A stretch of DNA of 64,000 bases from Acanthaster planci (Eukaryota; Echinodermata; Asteroidea; Valvatida; Acanthasteridae): positions 82,646 to 146,645 of the forward strand of contig NW_019091680.1 of the NCBI RefSeq assembly GCF_001949145.1. Reading direction: 5' to 3'. Below are positions 40,855 to 51,494 of this stretch, one piece after another. The position numbers and the translations under genes were made by a program. Under the pieces are notes generated by a model. That model saw only the letters and a program-made list of their open reading frames with translations, ran no database searches and was not told the DNA's origin. Positions within the stretch are counted from its first letter, which is position 1; every line of letters starts with the position of its first letter.

Positions 40855-42465
40855 ATGCAGGCATTGTTTTACAACAACTACAGCAAGTCGGACACGGCGT
40901 TCACCGGCAGCCTGGACACGTCCGACGTCCACAAAGCCATCACGCTGCACCCCATCAAGAGAACGCCCTACATGTACCGCCTGCACAACTACCTGCAGTC
41001 CACGGCCATCATGGACCTGCGGATGAAGACTATGCACCTGTACCGCAGCATCCTCCGGATGCGACAGCTGCTGAACGAGGAGGAGGACCGCCAGGGCCTG
41101 AGCGGGGACCCCCATCAGCTTCAGAGCCTGGGACTGCCACCTGGCCTGCTCAAGTACGCCCCTGATGGCCCAGAGGACATCCTGCCCTGGAACTTCTTTG
41201 GGAAGTACTGGTATTCCACCAGCGCTAGCGCGCCTCGGAAGGGCATGCCACCGTACCACACCAAGGCCCTGGATCACGTAGCAGGTCAGGTCATGGCCCT
41301 CATCAACGCCAACTCCAGGAAGGTGGGCCGGACCATCGACTTCAAGGAGATCCTGTATGGCTACACGCGGGTTGTGCCTCTCTACGGCATTGATTACGTG
41401 CTGGATTTGCTGCTCATGTACCACAAGCACAGCAAAAGTAAACGATTTCCGGTAAGGCGGCATGCCTACTTGCAACAGTCCTTTGGAAAGCTTGAGATCA
41501 GGGTGGATGACGCTGAGCTACGGCCGTCGCACCCCACTAAGAAAGCTCAAGAGGACAGCAGTGTGGAAAAAATCAAACATGGCATCTCGCAAACGTTATT
41601 TGGCATACATCAAAAGGGAGATGCCCCATCTCACCAACATCCTCATCATATTAGCAAACTAAAAGAAACAATACATTTTATCCTTCCGCTAGCCGGAAGA
41701 CTAGAAACCTTGCAGCGTTTTATGGAAAACTTTGAGCGGATGTGCTTAATACCAGGTGAGAATGTTGAGATGATTATAGTGCTCTTCAAGCTTCCAGAGG
41801 ATGACCCTTCTGAGGAAATTGAAAACCTGGTCGCTAAGTATTCTGGCAAGTACCTGCGGGCCAAGCTGAAGGTTCTACATGCGAGTGGGGAGTTCTCCCG
41901 GGGCCTCGCGCTAGACCTGGGTGCCTCCCAGCTCCCGCCCGACGCCCTGATGTTTTTCGTGGACGTGGACATGCACATCTCTCCGGGCTTTCTGACCCGC
42001 TGCAGACTGAACACGCAGCGAGGCAGGCAAGTGTACTATCCGGTGGTCTTCGGGCAGTACAGCCCCGAGGTCACCTACGGGCCCGGGACAAAGCCGGAAT
42101 CCAAGCTGGCCATCAGCAAGGAAACGGGATTCTTCCGCCACTACGGCTACGGGCTTGCGTGCCTCTACAACAGCGATCTCAGCGAGGCAGGGGGCTTGGA
42201 CTCTTCCATTATTGGCTGGGGACTGGAGGACGTGGACCTCTACCAAAAATTTGCCAGCAGCAACGTGACAATATTGCGAGCCCCGGACCCCTCACTCATT
42301 CACATCTACCACCCAGTCATTTGCAATCCAAAACTAGAAACCAAGCAGTATCAAATGTGTATGGGCTCAAAGTTCAATCAGTATGGTAGCAGTCTGCATC
42401 TGGTGAAGCTGTTGGAGAAAGACAAGTTGAGCTCTAGTGAAGAAAAGGAAAAAGAAACGAGATAA
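40855..42465 (+). CDS. CHSY1: Chondroitin sulfate synthase, exon 2 (C-terminal half, to stop)
   Basis: This exon encodes residues 260-795 and ends in TAA. A polypyrimidine tract and CTCTAG precede ATGCAG, so the reading is phase 0; the ATG here is an internal methionine, not a start. The first part (NYSKSD, ITLHPIKRTPYMYRL, then INANSRKVGRTIDFKEI and YGYTRVVPLYGIDYVLDLL) is the linker typical of the family. The C-terminal GalNAc-transferase domain shows GEFSRGLALDLG, the metal-binding DVD (residues 629-631, in MFFVDVDMHISPGF) and GWGLEDVDLY (713-722). With exon 1 the protein is 795 residues, close to the roughly 800 of vertebrate CHSY1. It makes the disaccharide repeat of chondroitin in the Golgi. 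No frameshift or missing catalytic residue is visible. Confidence 0.95.
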   Translation: MQALFYNNYSKSDTAFTGSLDTSDVHKAITLHPIKRTPYMYRLHNYLQSTAIMDLRMKTMHLYRSILRMRQLLNEEEDRQGLSGDPHQLQSLGLPPGLLKYAPDGPEDILPWNFFGKYWYSTSASAPRKGMPPYHTKALDHVAGQVMALINANSRKVGRTIDFKEILYGYTRVVPLYGIDYVLDLLLMYHKHSKSKRFPVRRHAYLQQSFGKLEIRVDDAELRPSHPTKKAQEDSSVEKIKHGISQTLFGIHQKGDAPSHQHPHHISKLKETIHFILPLAGRLETLQRFMENFERMCLIPGENVEMIIVLFKLPEDDPSEEIENLVAKYSGKYLRAKLKVLHASGEFSRGLALDLGASQLPPDALMFFVDVDMHISPGFLTRCRLNTQRGRQVYYPVVFGQYSPEVTYGPGTKPESKLAISKETGFFRHYGYGLACLYNSDLSEAGGLDSSIIGWGLEDVDLYQKFASSNVTILRAPDPSLIHIYHPVICNPKLETKQYQMCMGSKFNQYGSSLHLVKLLEKDKLSSSEEKEKETR

Positions 42466-45400
42466 CGTTGGCTTACCTTTTGTAGATAAAGTATTTATAA
42501 TGTAGTCATGTTCAGGGTACATTTTGTAGCTGACGCCCTGTGTTAGTGGGGCGATTTTGACAGGCATCCTTTTTATCTACCTTGTAAAGTTTTATACAAA
42601 GCTAATACGCTCAAAGGAAGTTTAGCCCCACTTTTGCACACAGCACAGTGGCCATCACGTTGCACAAGGGTGAAAAGTGCCATTCACCACTGTCTACAGT
42701 TAGAAATAATCTGGCCACTTTTCGGAATTAGCAAAACCCTTTCCTGACAAAACCTGACATCATGGCCATGAACCTGAACCAAATTGCAAAAAACCTTCAA
42801 CCAGGGTTCAACAGCTGCAACAGTTTCTGTTCATGATGGCCGGCTAGCACATGCATGTACCTCAGAGTGGTCATACAAGGGTGAGTGCTCTGCATGTTAC
42901 AGTATTTCACTGTCAGGAAGAAGGTGGGAGTATTTTTTCACTTGTCTTTGGGTTTATGTCACAGGAATACTGTATTTGGCTCTAAGGATGGGATGTTTAC
43001 ACATTTAAACGAAGAAAGTTCCAAACCTGTCCACAGACTTTCCCAAACGTTTAAATGGAACGGCGCCGTTTTAGAGGTTTGACGTTTTTGGCACAATGTG
43101 GCGTTCATTTTTATTGTAAACAATGCAAGTAAAAATGTCATCAGATTTTCCGAACACTTTACTGCTCGGTTATGTCAAAGGAATACCACGAATTCATCGC
43201 TGGAACTTTGTGTCAACTATTTAAATTGTATACAATTTGTTGTTTAAAAAATTTCCAGTGACGGCGTGGTAAGGGTTAAACGTTTAAATGGTATGGGAAA
43301 GTTTCCTAAATGCTTTTCAAATGAAACGTGAATTCCCAGCCTTAATTGGCATGATGTCTGTATTGTCTCCAAACAAAATTGTTCTAGATCCAACCGTGTA
43401 TACTTGCACAATGAGAAAACCAGACAATCAGAGGTGTTACCAGCGCTCTTGCAATCAGGACGTTTGTGACCGTGTCAGAGGATTTGTAGAAGAACTACAT
43501 ATGCACCAATCACAGTTTCCTGTGGCATGTGAACATGCCCTTGGAAAAAGTATAAACATCTCCCCCAGAACTATAAGTACGTAATACACTGAGTGCACCT
43601 GGTAAGTCACGTGACCTGTAGTGGTTTCAAATATCAACAAACATGGCATCCTTCCGCAGCAAAGTGTGCCGTAAGTGTTGTTTACCAAAAATAAGGCTGA
43701 TTTTTGCTCTAGTGCTCAGCTCATCAGTAATGTGAGTGCTTTACCAACCGAAGGCATTCTTTCTGGTAAGCGACACTTATGACACACTTAGCTGTGGGAG
43801 GACGCTGTGCTTGCTGAAGTTTGAGACCCACTATGGGTCATGTGACTATGGCTGACTAAGTGGGCGCAATCAGTCTATACCATGTTCATTGGTTGGACTT
43901 GAATTTTGAACCCCAGTAAATAAATATGCCATAATGGCACATAGAAACACGTACTATCCTCTGTCCATTCATATGTACAAAATGTAATTCTCGTCTTCGT
44001 TTTGTTACCTGTGGGACAGAAACATGATGGGCTGATTGAAAAAAAAAAGAAATTGTGTGTGCACTTGATTAAATGTAAATTAAAGCCTTAATATTGTGTT
44101 TGTTATTTTTTTAAAATTGTTATTTGTTATTTTTCACCGAAAGTGTGGTTGTGATAATTACTGTGAAACTTTTTGTTTCTTTTGAGGTCAAATTCCTGCT
44201 TGTGTGTAATCGAGTCGTGTCGTCCTTACTGTGCAACACGGACTTACAACACACGCATGTATCTGGTGCTAAATTGACAGACTTGGCGATATTGTAAATT
44301 TGAAGAGGGAACTGTGAATGTATTTTAAGCATTTAGCTAGGATTGATTGTGGGCATACGCTGAGTCTATGACATTCCACATTGAGTTACATCCATGATCA
44401 TTTCGAATGTGCACACAGATCATTTTAAATGAATTTTATATATATGAACTTCTAACTAATTGTGCATGTGTATAAATGATTGTACAAACCTTGCCATAAA
44501 TTTCTCAACTTACCTTTTAATTAATGTGATGACAATCATGTCATGTCATATTAGTATTTATTTATTTACACTGGTTTATGTAATAAGAGATGATAGATTG
44601 TTTGGACAAAAATTTCAGAAATGTGCCCCAATTATTTTTTTTTTCAGTGGGGGGGGCAATTTGTTATTTGATGTGACATGTGAACATGCTGAATGTTACC
44701 CACATGGTCATATACGGAGAGGAGGCACTCGTTGGTGACCTTCTTAACGCAAGTGGTCACCGTTTTCGTGAAGAGACAAATTTGGCCAAACCAACTGTGC
44801 TATCTAATGCCGAGACTTGGATGAAATCATTTTGACCAAATCTATTCAAATCAGCCAAATCATGATGATCTCCGTTGGGAATTATCCAGTTACGCTGCAC
44901 TTTTGTTTCTTTGTGAAAGGTGTAAATGTACATGTCAGCTCCATAGAGATTACATTGAGCTATGAAGGGCAAAACTGGTTTTGCCATTTTCACGAGGAGG
45001 CAAATTTAACTCTTGAACTATGCAATGTAACAATTTTGCCTGCGATGGCAACGGCTTGCATATTGCCGATACTGTTTCCTTAGTTTTTAGGTTTTCACAA
45101 ATAGGCAAATTTTAGGTAAATGAATAATTATGAACAACTGTTAAATTAAAGATTAGACAGTACAATTTCTGGTATTTTTATGGTGGGTTATTTAAGACGT
45201 GCTTTTGTACAATGTTTTAGATAAACACTTTCACTTAATCGGAACCATTTCTCTGTTGAAAAAAGTGACCAACTTCAAATGTGATTTTCTTGTAAGTTTA
45301 CTTATATGCAGTTTAGAGAAATCCACCTCTTTGTGCAAACAGTGACAAAGTTATACTCCATCACTGATAGCAAATTGAAGGGGCGCTTGAGTAATTGTAC

Positions 45401-46506
45401 GTCACCAGTGCCATTTACCCGTTGCCTTGTGTATGTGCATCAGAAATATGGAGCAAGTGGTACATGGTGGATGCTCTTTGGCGTACTCAGTGCCTGTTGT
45501 GTGGTTACTTAACTGGGGGAAATTTCAGGGGGAGGGGGCACACTTTTTTGAGGGGGTGGTAGCACTGACAGAAGAAGAGCTTCAACTTGTGTAGGTTGTG
45601 GTGGTCACGGGATTTGCCTGCAGTTTTTGTTTATTTCAAGATTTCGAATTGGGGTCAGGGTCAAGTTCAGCTCAGGGTGGTATCCGTCTATATCTTGGAA
45701 ATAAGGGGGGGTTGATGTATGTTGAACAGTGGCCCAGGAATACTTAGTATACACGTACATACCTCTGTACATGTGAATATATACATGTACGATCGGTGTA
45801 AGGGCAAAACCTGGTATAGAGTTAACATCCCCGACGCCGAGTTACATTAATGTCATTGAACATGCTTGGTCAAAAACAAAGAGAAAGCAATAGATAAAGT
45901 AGTTGGAGTAAATTCAATAACATGGATAGCTCTTGTGTAAAAAGTATGGTCCGGGTTGCTTTGAAAGAAAACCTCATTTAATGCGAAACTCATTTTGATA
46001 GAGAAAAATCCCATCTTTTTGATGTTAATTGTAAAATTTTATAAACTAATTTGTTTTTTTGTATCGTGAGTTGTGGACGCAGACAGTAAACTTTGACAAT
46101 AAATCAAAATTACCAATGTCAAAAAAATAAAAAAGAAAGGTTTGATATGTGCAACAACGCAACCGGAGTACCCCTCCTTTTCATTTCCCCCGGTATTTGG
46201 TGTTTTTCTCCCAAGCCCGTCTTTGAATTTGGATTTTTCAGTATTTAGTTTGACAACTTTCCGTGAACCGGTTTGATCATTGTTATACGTGTATGTAGGA
46301 AATGACAGTTGTTTCTGCGCTCCATAAGACCCTGCTGGCAAGTGCAAATGTGATATAATTGGGTTTGATGACCCTGTAAGGACTGCCGATGAAAAAAGTA
46401 AAAAAAAAACTTGCCACTGAAAAGTTTACTTTGCCGACTACATAATATACATTGTAATACACACATACCGCCGCTTAATCCCGTCTGGTGAGAATTTAAT
46501 ATTTTT
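42466..46506. other. 3' flank of the chondroitin synthase gene; no further gene seen
   Basis: The first part is presumably 3' UTR. The first AATAAA after the stop is at 43,919-43,924 and is a candidate poly(A) signal, with T/G-rich sequence shortly after it, but this would make a 1.45-kb UTR and cannot be confirmed. The rest is AT-rich with scattered G or T runs. Frames of up to about 100 codons show no family motif. TACATGTA words become rare again from here on. Confidence 0.5.
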
Positions 46507-46985
46507 CCTTACATGTACCTCTTCAACTAGCTCCCTCCCCCACACACCCACACCGTACTCCTGGGTGACCTTTTGCCTAATTTCCCAAGTACCCATGCTT
46601 ATCTGGTAATCCTACCCTATGCATCCACCCCTCGCTCTCACCTCGTCTTTTACTGCACTGCCCAAGTACACATCCTGAACTCCAAACCCATCCCCCACCC
46701 ACCACTTGCTCAAACCTCACCTTTCATCACGCTATCCATATACATGTAGCTTCATGCACTACCCAAGCAGCCATCCTCAACCCTAACCCATCCACCACTT
46801 GCTCTCACCTTGCCATTTATTACACGGCTCAAACCCATCTACCCGCCACCCCTTGCTCCCACCTGACCTTTCATTTGACTACCGACATGTAGGTACCTAT
46901 CCCTAACCTGCAGCCCCTATCATGCCTATCCCCTATCTATCCAGTTGCTCCTAACTCACCTGTTTCACCACACCACCCGGATAAT
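46507..46985. repeat. Degenerate C/T-rich tandem repeat
   Basis: A strongly C/A/T-rich, G-poor plus strand in which a loosely conserved unit recurs about five times: CCACCACTTGCTCTCACCT, then CCTTTCATCAC or similar, then ACTACCCAAGCA, then CATCCTCAACCCTAACCCATC. Unit length drifts between about 50 and 100 bases. The boundaries are sharp against AT-rich flanks. There is no sign of coding. Confidence 0.65.
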
Positions 46986-47004
46986 GAAGTCGAAGTAAAA
47001 TAAC

Positions 47005-47270
47005 GATTTGCCGAAGCAAGATCGTAGCTTGCCGAAGCGAGATACATGTATTTGTCAAAAGGTATGATGACCACTACAGCACTTGCCGTCAGGACACAGT
47101 GAGCTAAGGATCTATTTTTTCGCCGCTTGCACTATAATCTAGACTAATCTTGTTTTACGGGTACAGCGGAATTTGGGTGTGGACACCGGTATGTTTTGAC
47201 AACGACCAATATACTTTTAACCGAAATTTTATCTTGCTTCGGCAAGTCATTATCTTGCTTTGGCAACTTG
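47005..47270. repeat. Stem-loop element with doubled arms
   Basis: The left arm (47,005-47,043) contains TTGCCGAAGCAAGAT and then CTTGCCGAAGCGAGAT. The right arm (about 47,229-47,270) is the inverted counterpart, ATCTTGCTTCGGCAAG and then ATCTTGCTTTGGCAA. Each arm is thus a tandem pair of one 15-base word, which is also the design of the two larger foldback elements in this window. The loop is about 185 bases without coding sequence. Confidence 0.7.
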
Positions 47271-47276
47271 CTGAAA

Positions 47277-47867
47277 GACATGTGCCTCCTTGCAAAACAC
47301 ACATCACAAAGGGAAAGTGACACCAATGGGGCTTCATAAATAACAACGAGCGAATTCACATATTTGTTTCTGTGTCATTGTAGTTGGTTGGTTCTTTTTT
47401 TGTTTTTGGTTTTTCTTTCTTTTTTAAATGACCTTCCAGGTCATTTAAAATAAATTATAATAACTCAGTTCATCCTAGCTAAACGAAAGTTGGGAGCAGT
47501 GAGGAAGTTATAAGCGAACATTGCAAGGCTGAAGTTTGTGGTGCTGTTGTGACCACCGTACAGGGTCATTCTGAGGAAGAAAGAGCCCCCCCCCCCATCT
47601 GCGACCTTTTTAAGCTTACTGCCATGGAACTTTCTTCTCAAAATAAAGAAACTCACTCTAGCGTTGGAAGCACCTGCTAGTATCGCTCTAAAATCTTCCG
47701 GACTTCCTCCTTCCGTAATTGGATTTCACTGTTATCAATATAGGAGACTCCTGTTTTGATCCGTCCTATTACTTGCGCTTCAGTCAGCTTCGGGATTTTT
47801 AGGAGAAGCTGAAAATCGGCCAATTTCTTTTTAATGAAAAAAAAAAGAAATGTTTGTCTCATGTGCG
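47277..47867. other. Non-coding spacer
   Basis: No gene seen. It holds T-rich tracts, a short palindrome AAATGACCTTCCAGGTCATTT (about 47,427-47,447) and a C run near 47,588. A minus-strand frame through 47,677-47,931 has no recognisable motif. Confidence 0.5.
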
Positions 47868-48504
47868 GCTGTGTACGGAAGCCCGTTAGTGCCAATTTTA
47901 ACTCGGCAAAAATATTTTTATTGCGAAACAACGCTACAAGTTTGCAAAATAACGCAATAGTATTGTGAAATAACGCAATAATTTTGGAAACAACCCAATG
48001 GGTTTGCGAAATAACAGGGCGGTTTTGGTGATGTATGATTGTTGCGTCTTCTCGTGTTTTGTGTCACCGCGCACGTACTGCCTGCTGGAATCATGTTATA
48101 CGTCCATGCAGGGTGCATTCGCGTGTTTACGCCTGTGAACGTAGTAGGTTGCGTGCGCATTACCTTGGGTGTTGGAGTCACGGACTTATATTTAAAAAAA
48201 AATTGGACTTGCAGCGCCTTTGTATGAAATAGAAGCCAACCAGCGGCCATTTTACCGAGCCGAATACAAATGCGCGGGTTGGCTCGCTTCTATTGACGCC
48301 AGGGAGAACTAAAGGCGGGCATTGCCGGGCAAGCTTTGTATTCTTGTTTGCAAGTGGATTCAATTATTTCTATAAGCTGATTAAGGGCACTGCGAGTCCA
48401 GATTTTTTTATGTACGTCTGTGGCGGGAGTACGCTCCCCAGTCAGAGTAGGCTTATGTGTGAATTGAAGTGACCGCGCGGCCATTGTAGGACTTTTGAAG
48501 CAAG

Positions 48505-48505
48505 N
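48505..48505. other. Single ambiguous base
   Basis: One N inside the foldback element. Confidence 0.99.
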
Positions 48506-48711
48506 GAGTGTGTATAGGGATTGGGCAGGTAAGGGGGGTACCCCTCCGTCCCATATCTTGCCTGGTATATCTTTGGATATTCAATAGAATGGCCTCCAAT
48601 TTCAGTCCATTGACGAAGTACATTCATTCATGGCGCTAAAGCCGGTGACTTAGAAACTGCCATATTGTATTGATTAGCCTAAGCTTAGGCCTAGATAGCC
48701 ACGCAGTCCCT

Positions 48712-49122
48712 TCATTTCGCAGAGCAGAGCTGCCTATCCAGTGTATACAGATCAGTCATACTCCCCCTCCAGCGAGAGTATAATACTCTCGCTGACCCAC
48801 GGGTCGTATTCCAGCCGTTTGAGCACCCAAGAGTATACTCGTAAACAGAGCAGCTCGCTCGAACGCACCCCCACTGCATCTGCCCCAGTATGAAAAGAGA
48901 AACATCGTTGACTTGTGCTGAGTCTCTCCTGGACTGTCCGTAATAGGCCAAACATCGTTTTAGGGTTCTTAAACTTACGATGATACCATGATTTACTGCC
49001 AAAAACCACAATGTGTGATCATAACTCAAACCAAGAGAGAAGTAGCAGCTTACGGGTTTGCTTAATATCATGCTTAGCTTTTCTCGAGTACTGTTTTGCG
49101 GGAAATCACCTGCACTGCTCAC
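48712..49122 (-). pseudogene. Decayed integrase-like fragment inside the foldback element
   Basis: A minus-strand stretch of about 136 codons contains a helix-turn-helix-like segment reading LSYDHTLWFLAVNHGI followed by VSLRTLKRCLAYYG. This resembles the region just before the catalytic core in a large family of integrase-core proteins seen in marine invertebrates and fish. Similarity then appears to jump to another frame (around VLKRLEYDPWV, within 48,752-49,009), implying a frameshift. No catalytic DDE core is visible, so at best it is a relic of the element's transposase. The resemblance is from memory and may be coincidental. Confidence 0.4.
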
Positions 49123-49319
49123 TTAATGTCCGTAGAACTGTTGTAAACTGTTATTTTGCAAACTTGTTGCGTCATTTTGCCAACTGGTTGCGTTATTTTT
49201 CAAACTCAATGCGTTATTTCGCAAATGTATTGCGTCATTTCTCAATATTATTGCGTTATTTTGCAATCAAAATATTTTTGCCGAAATAAAATTGGCACTC
49301 ATGGGCCCCCGTAGCTGTG

Positions 49320-49989
49320 AGACCAAAGGCCAATTAAATGTTGTTGCATTTACCACGATCCTTTTAGTAATGTAGTCATTTTCGAACAGACACATGTGGA
49401 CGTTGGCTGCTCAGTATCGACGGATACTGTCCATGTGCGTACCCGATGCTGCGGAAATGCAGGCTTCCCTCGTATCTGACGTCGTTTGTCTCAGTTGGTG
49501 CTAACTGCATGCTACTTTATATCAGGGGACAAGCGTGAATAACATGTCTTGGATGGTAATGCCAAGAACAGGAATTGTCCAATTCATGCACCATATCCGG
49601 TTTGTAAGAGTGGCATCATCTGCAACCGGAAGTACTGCGTAAACGCACACGTTCAATCATTTTTATCGGTAGTCCTGATTATAGTGTTGACGCAGTCGCT
49701 GAGTGACCTTTGAATATTTTCTTTCACGACTTAACGGATTTTCCTTCTTTTTATTTTAGTAAGTTACCTCCCAGTTTCCTTTTTGGGTGATGAATTGCTC
49801 ACGGTACGCTATCGGTTTTTTTCCACGGCGATTTTTTTTTTCAGTGCTTTGACTTATTTTGTGATGTGCCATTTTAACGTCATGAACTGAAACATGAAAT
49901 TCTTTCACTTCTGCCACTTCTTGTAACACGCTTCAAGCCACGAACCAATTTCGTTTCCAAAGTACCTATGCACACTGCGATGGGAAAAT
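49320..49989. other. Non-coding spacer between two mobile elements
   Basis: Mostly AT-rich sequence without a recognisable gene, between the foldback element and the left repeat of the Ngaro-type retroelement. A T run lies near 49,831. Confidence 0.5.
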
Positions 49990-50097
49990 GTCTATTTGTT
50001 CGGTTGAGCACCGTGGTGTCTTTGTCCTTGTAAGAGTAACGGTCGAGTGGTCAATAGAGGGCATATAAAGATTGTGACTGGCATGTATCGGGTTTTG

Positions 50098-50562
50098 GAG
50101 GAGGGGGTTTTAACGTAGCGGTTCTTTCCTCGGTTTACACCAATGAGGCCAGGGTTCGAGTCCCGGCTTGGCCCAGGCTTTAAGTGCATTTTGTCTCCAG
50201 TCCGTACTCACTCTTGCAGGTTTTTTCCAGGTCAGTGGCGTATTTTTACCGGGGGGGGGGCTCCAGCTTTCAGTTTTTTTTGTTTTGTTTTGTTTTGCGG
50301 GGGGCAAATTTTTATTAGCCTTGTGCAATATCCATTAATATCCGGGGTTTTTTTTTCAGTGGGAGGGCACCGGGAATTTGTGAGGGGGCGTGACTACGCC
50401 ACTGCTCCAGGTACTCAGGTTTTCTCTTGCCTCTAAAACTGGACCTTCTTCTTAACTCCGTAATGTGATGCTGATTATTAAGGGCTATGAACACACGTGT
50501 GGTTATTGGCGCAAACAGCCTGAGTAGCTGAAAACGCCATTAAAGCAAAACAATAACAACAT
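50098..50562 (+). mobile_element. tRNA-related SINE
   Basis: A perfect RNA polymerase III B box, GGTTCGAGTCC, lies at 50,153-50,163 inside a T-arm-like context (CAGGGTTCGAGTCCCGGCTTG). A weak A-box-like word (CGTAGCGGTT) lies about 40 bases upstream. The body ends in an A-rich tail (AAACGCCATTAAAGC, then AAAACAATAACAAC). The comparison of A1 with A2 shows directly that it is inserted. The acceptor-stem half is poorly preserved, so it is not a functional tRNA gene. Confidence 0.7.
50233..50404. mobile_element. hAT-type MITE nested in the SINE
   Basis: The termini CAGTGGCGTA and TACGCCACTG are exact inverted repeats. The flanking octamers TTCCAGGT (50,225-50,232) and CTCCAGGT (50,405-50,412) match at 7 of 8 bases, as expected of a slightly decayed hAT target-site duplication. 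The interior is G-rich and T-rich, without coding sequence. Confidence 0.85.
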
Positions 50563-50657
50563 ATAAGGTCTTCACGCTTGCACGCAGCTGTGACCTCCAT
50601 CCAAATTTTTGCTTAACTACATCGTGCCTGTCTAGTAGGCCAATCTTAGATTACAAG

Positions 50658-51026
50658 ATGAGCTCGCCCACTACGAGGGAAAATACTCAACAACTACTTG
50701 GTCAGTTCTCTTCTAATCAAGCTAAGTTGTTTGAAGACAGACTGGCCGAAGTTTCAGCCAGATTTGCAGCTGAGTTAAAATCTGCTACTAGTACCCAGTT
50801 AACCTGGAAAAGAGAGGGGCACGAGAGACAATATAATTTCAACCAGTCTGTCTTGAACCAGTTGACAGAGGCGGATCATAAGAACAGTTTATCAGAAGTC
50901 AAGTGTGCACTTCAAAAAGAGGTGTATCTTCTACAACATCGACAGAAGCAAAAACAGTCGGTCAAATACGAGGACGTGTGTACTGCTTTGATTTTCCTTA
51001 GAAAAGACGGTTTCCTGTCAATTTAA
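50658..51026 (+). pseudogene. Ngaro gag-like ORF fused by deletion to the start of the RT domain
   Basis: A 122-codon open frame. The first two thirds (QLTWKREGHERQYNFNQ, then a helical stretch ending LLQHRQKQ) resembles the gag-like ORF of Ngaro and DIRS elements, which usually has a coiled region and a RQK motif. The last part (YEDVCTALIFLRKDGFLS) resembles the segment just before the SGYHH block of the reverse transcriptase. An internal deletion has therefore joined gag to RT, and a frameshift near 51,020 ends the frame. Identification is from motif memory; the split direct repeats support it. Confidence 0.65.
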
Positions 51027-51027
51027 T

Positions 51028-51470
51028 TTAAAATCAGGATACCATCACGTTTTTACCAGACCATCAGAAGTATCTAGGGTTTGTATGGTTTGAGAATGGG
51101 GCCCTCATATTCTTCAAAGTCAAGGTATTGCCTGTCTGTCTATCTACGGTCCCTGTCGTCTTCACAAAGGTGGTTAGACCACAGAGATCTATGGTTTGAC
51201 CACTGGCTTAGAAATGGAGAAAGGAAGGAAAATCGATTGTGTTAGATGACGGCCTGGGATATGCAGGCTGAACGGTACAGCTGCCGATGTCGAGAAAGAT
51301 TTGATTGATGGTTTTTGTTCCGGACACCGACAACAGTATGTGGAATCCCATATCCGAGATGAAGTGGCTTGGCTTGCTGGTTGATTTGCAACATGGTTTG
51401 ATAAAATGACAAGAAAGGAGAGTCTTTAGTATTAAATAGGATATTATAGCTGATATAATACCAAAGTGTT
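51028..51470 (+). pseudogene. Ngaro/DIRS reverse transcriptase remnant
   Basis: Recognisable RT blocks in order: LKSGYHH (about 51,030), DHQKYLGFVW (about 51,056-51,085), a SxxPxxFTKVVRP block (about 51,134-51,181), the catalytic LDDG (51,242-51,253) in the form used by DIRS-like elements, and WLGLLVDLQHG (51,365-51,397). Most of these share one frame, with stops at 51,197 and 51,209; a frameshift separates the first block. The enzyme would have copied the element's RNA; this copy cannot be functional. Confidence 0.75.
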
Positions 51471-51494
51471 TGTTTTGAACCAAGGATTGTCAAG

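Larger units (their letters stand above)
47874..49313. mobile_element. Foldback transposon with 6-bp target-site duplication
   Basis: The termini are inverted copies: TACGGAAGCCCGTTAGTGCC at the left and TACGGGGGCCCATGAGTGCC read inward from the right, followed in both arms by CCAATTTTA...TCGGCAAAAATATTTT. Inside each arm is a run of tandem 18-20 bp units of the form TTGCGTTATTTTGCAAAC (right arm about 49,140-49,270; left arm about 47,935-48,025, inverted). GCTGTG flanks both ends directly (47,868-47,873 and 49,314-49,319). The interior carries a decayed integrase-like stretch on the minus strand (listed separately) and one N at 48,505. The arm design matches foldback elements; the superfamily is not clear. 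Confidence 0.8.
49990..50620 (+). repeat. Split direct repeat A1 (interrupted by a SINE)
   Basis: 49,990-50,096 (TTCGGTTGAGCACCGTGGTG, AGAGTAACGGTCGAGTGGTC, GTGACTGGCATG) matches A2 at 53,229-53,351. The match resumes at about 50,566 with TTCACGCTTGCACGC, equivalent to 53,369 onward. The roughly 465 bases between are the inserted SINE. A2 supplies the uninterrupted version. Confidence 0.8.

Noticed and set aside
43288-43584. 98-codon plus-strand frame after the chondroitin synthase gene
   Set aside because: No recognisable motif or support; possibly 3' UTR.
50114-50185. Functional tRNA gene
   Set aside because: Only the T-arm half is preserved; no cloverleaf, and the context is a SINE insertion.
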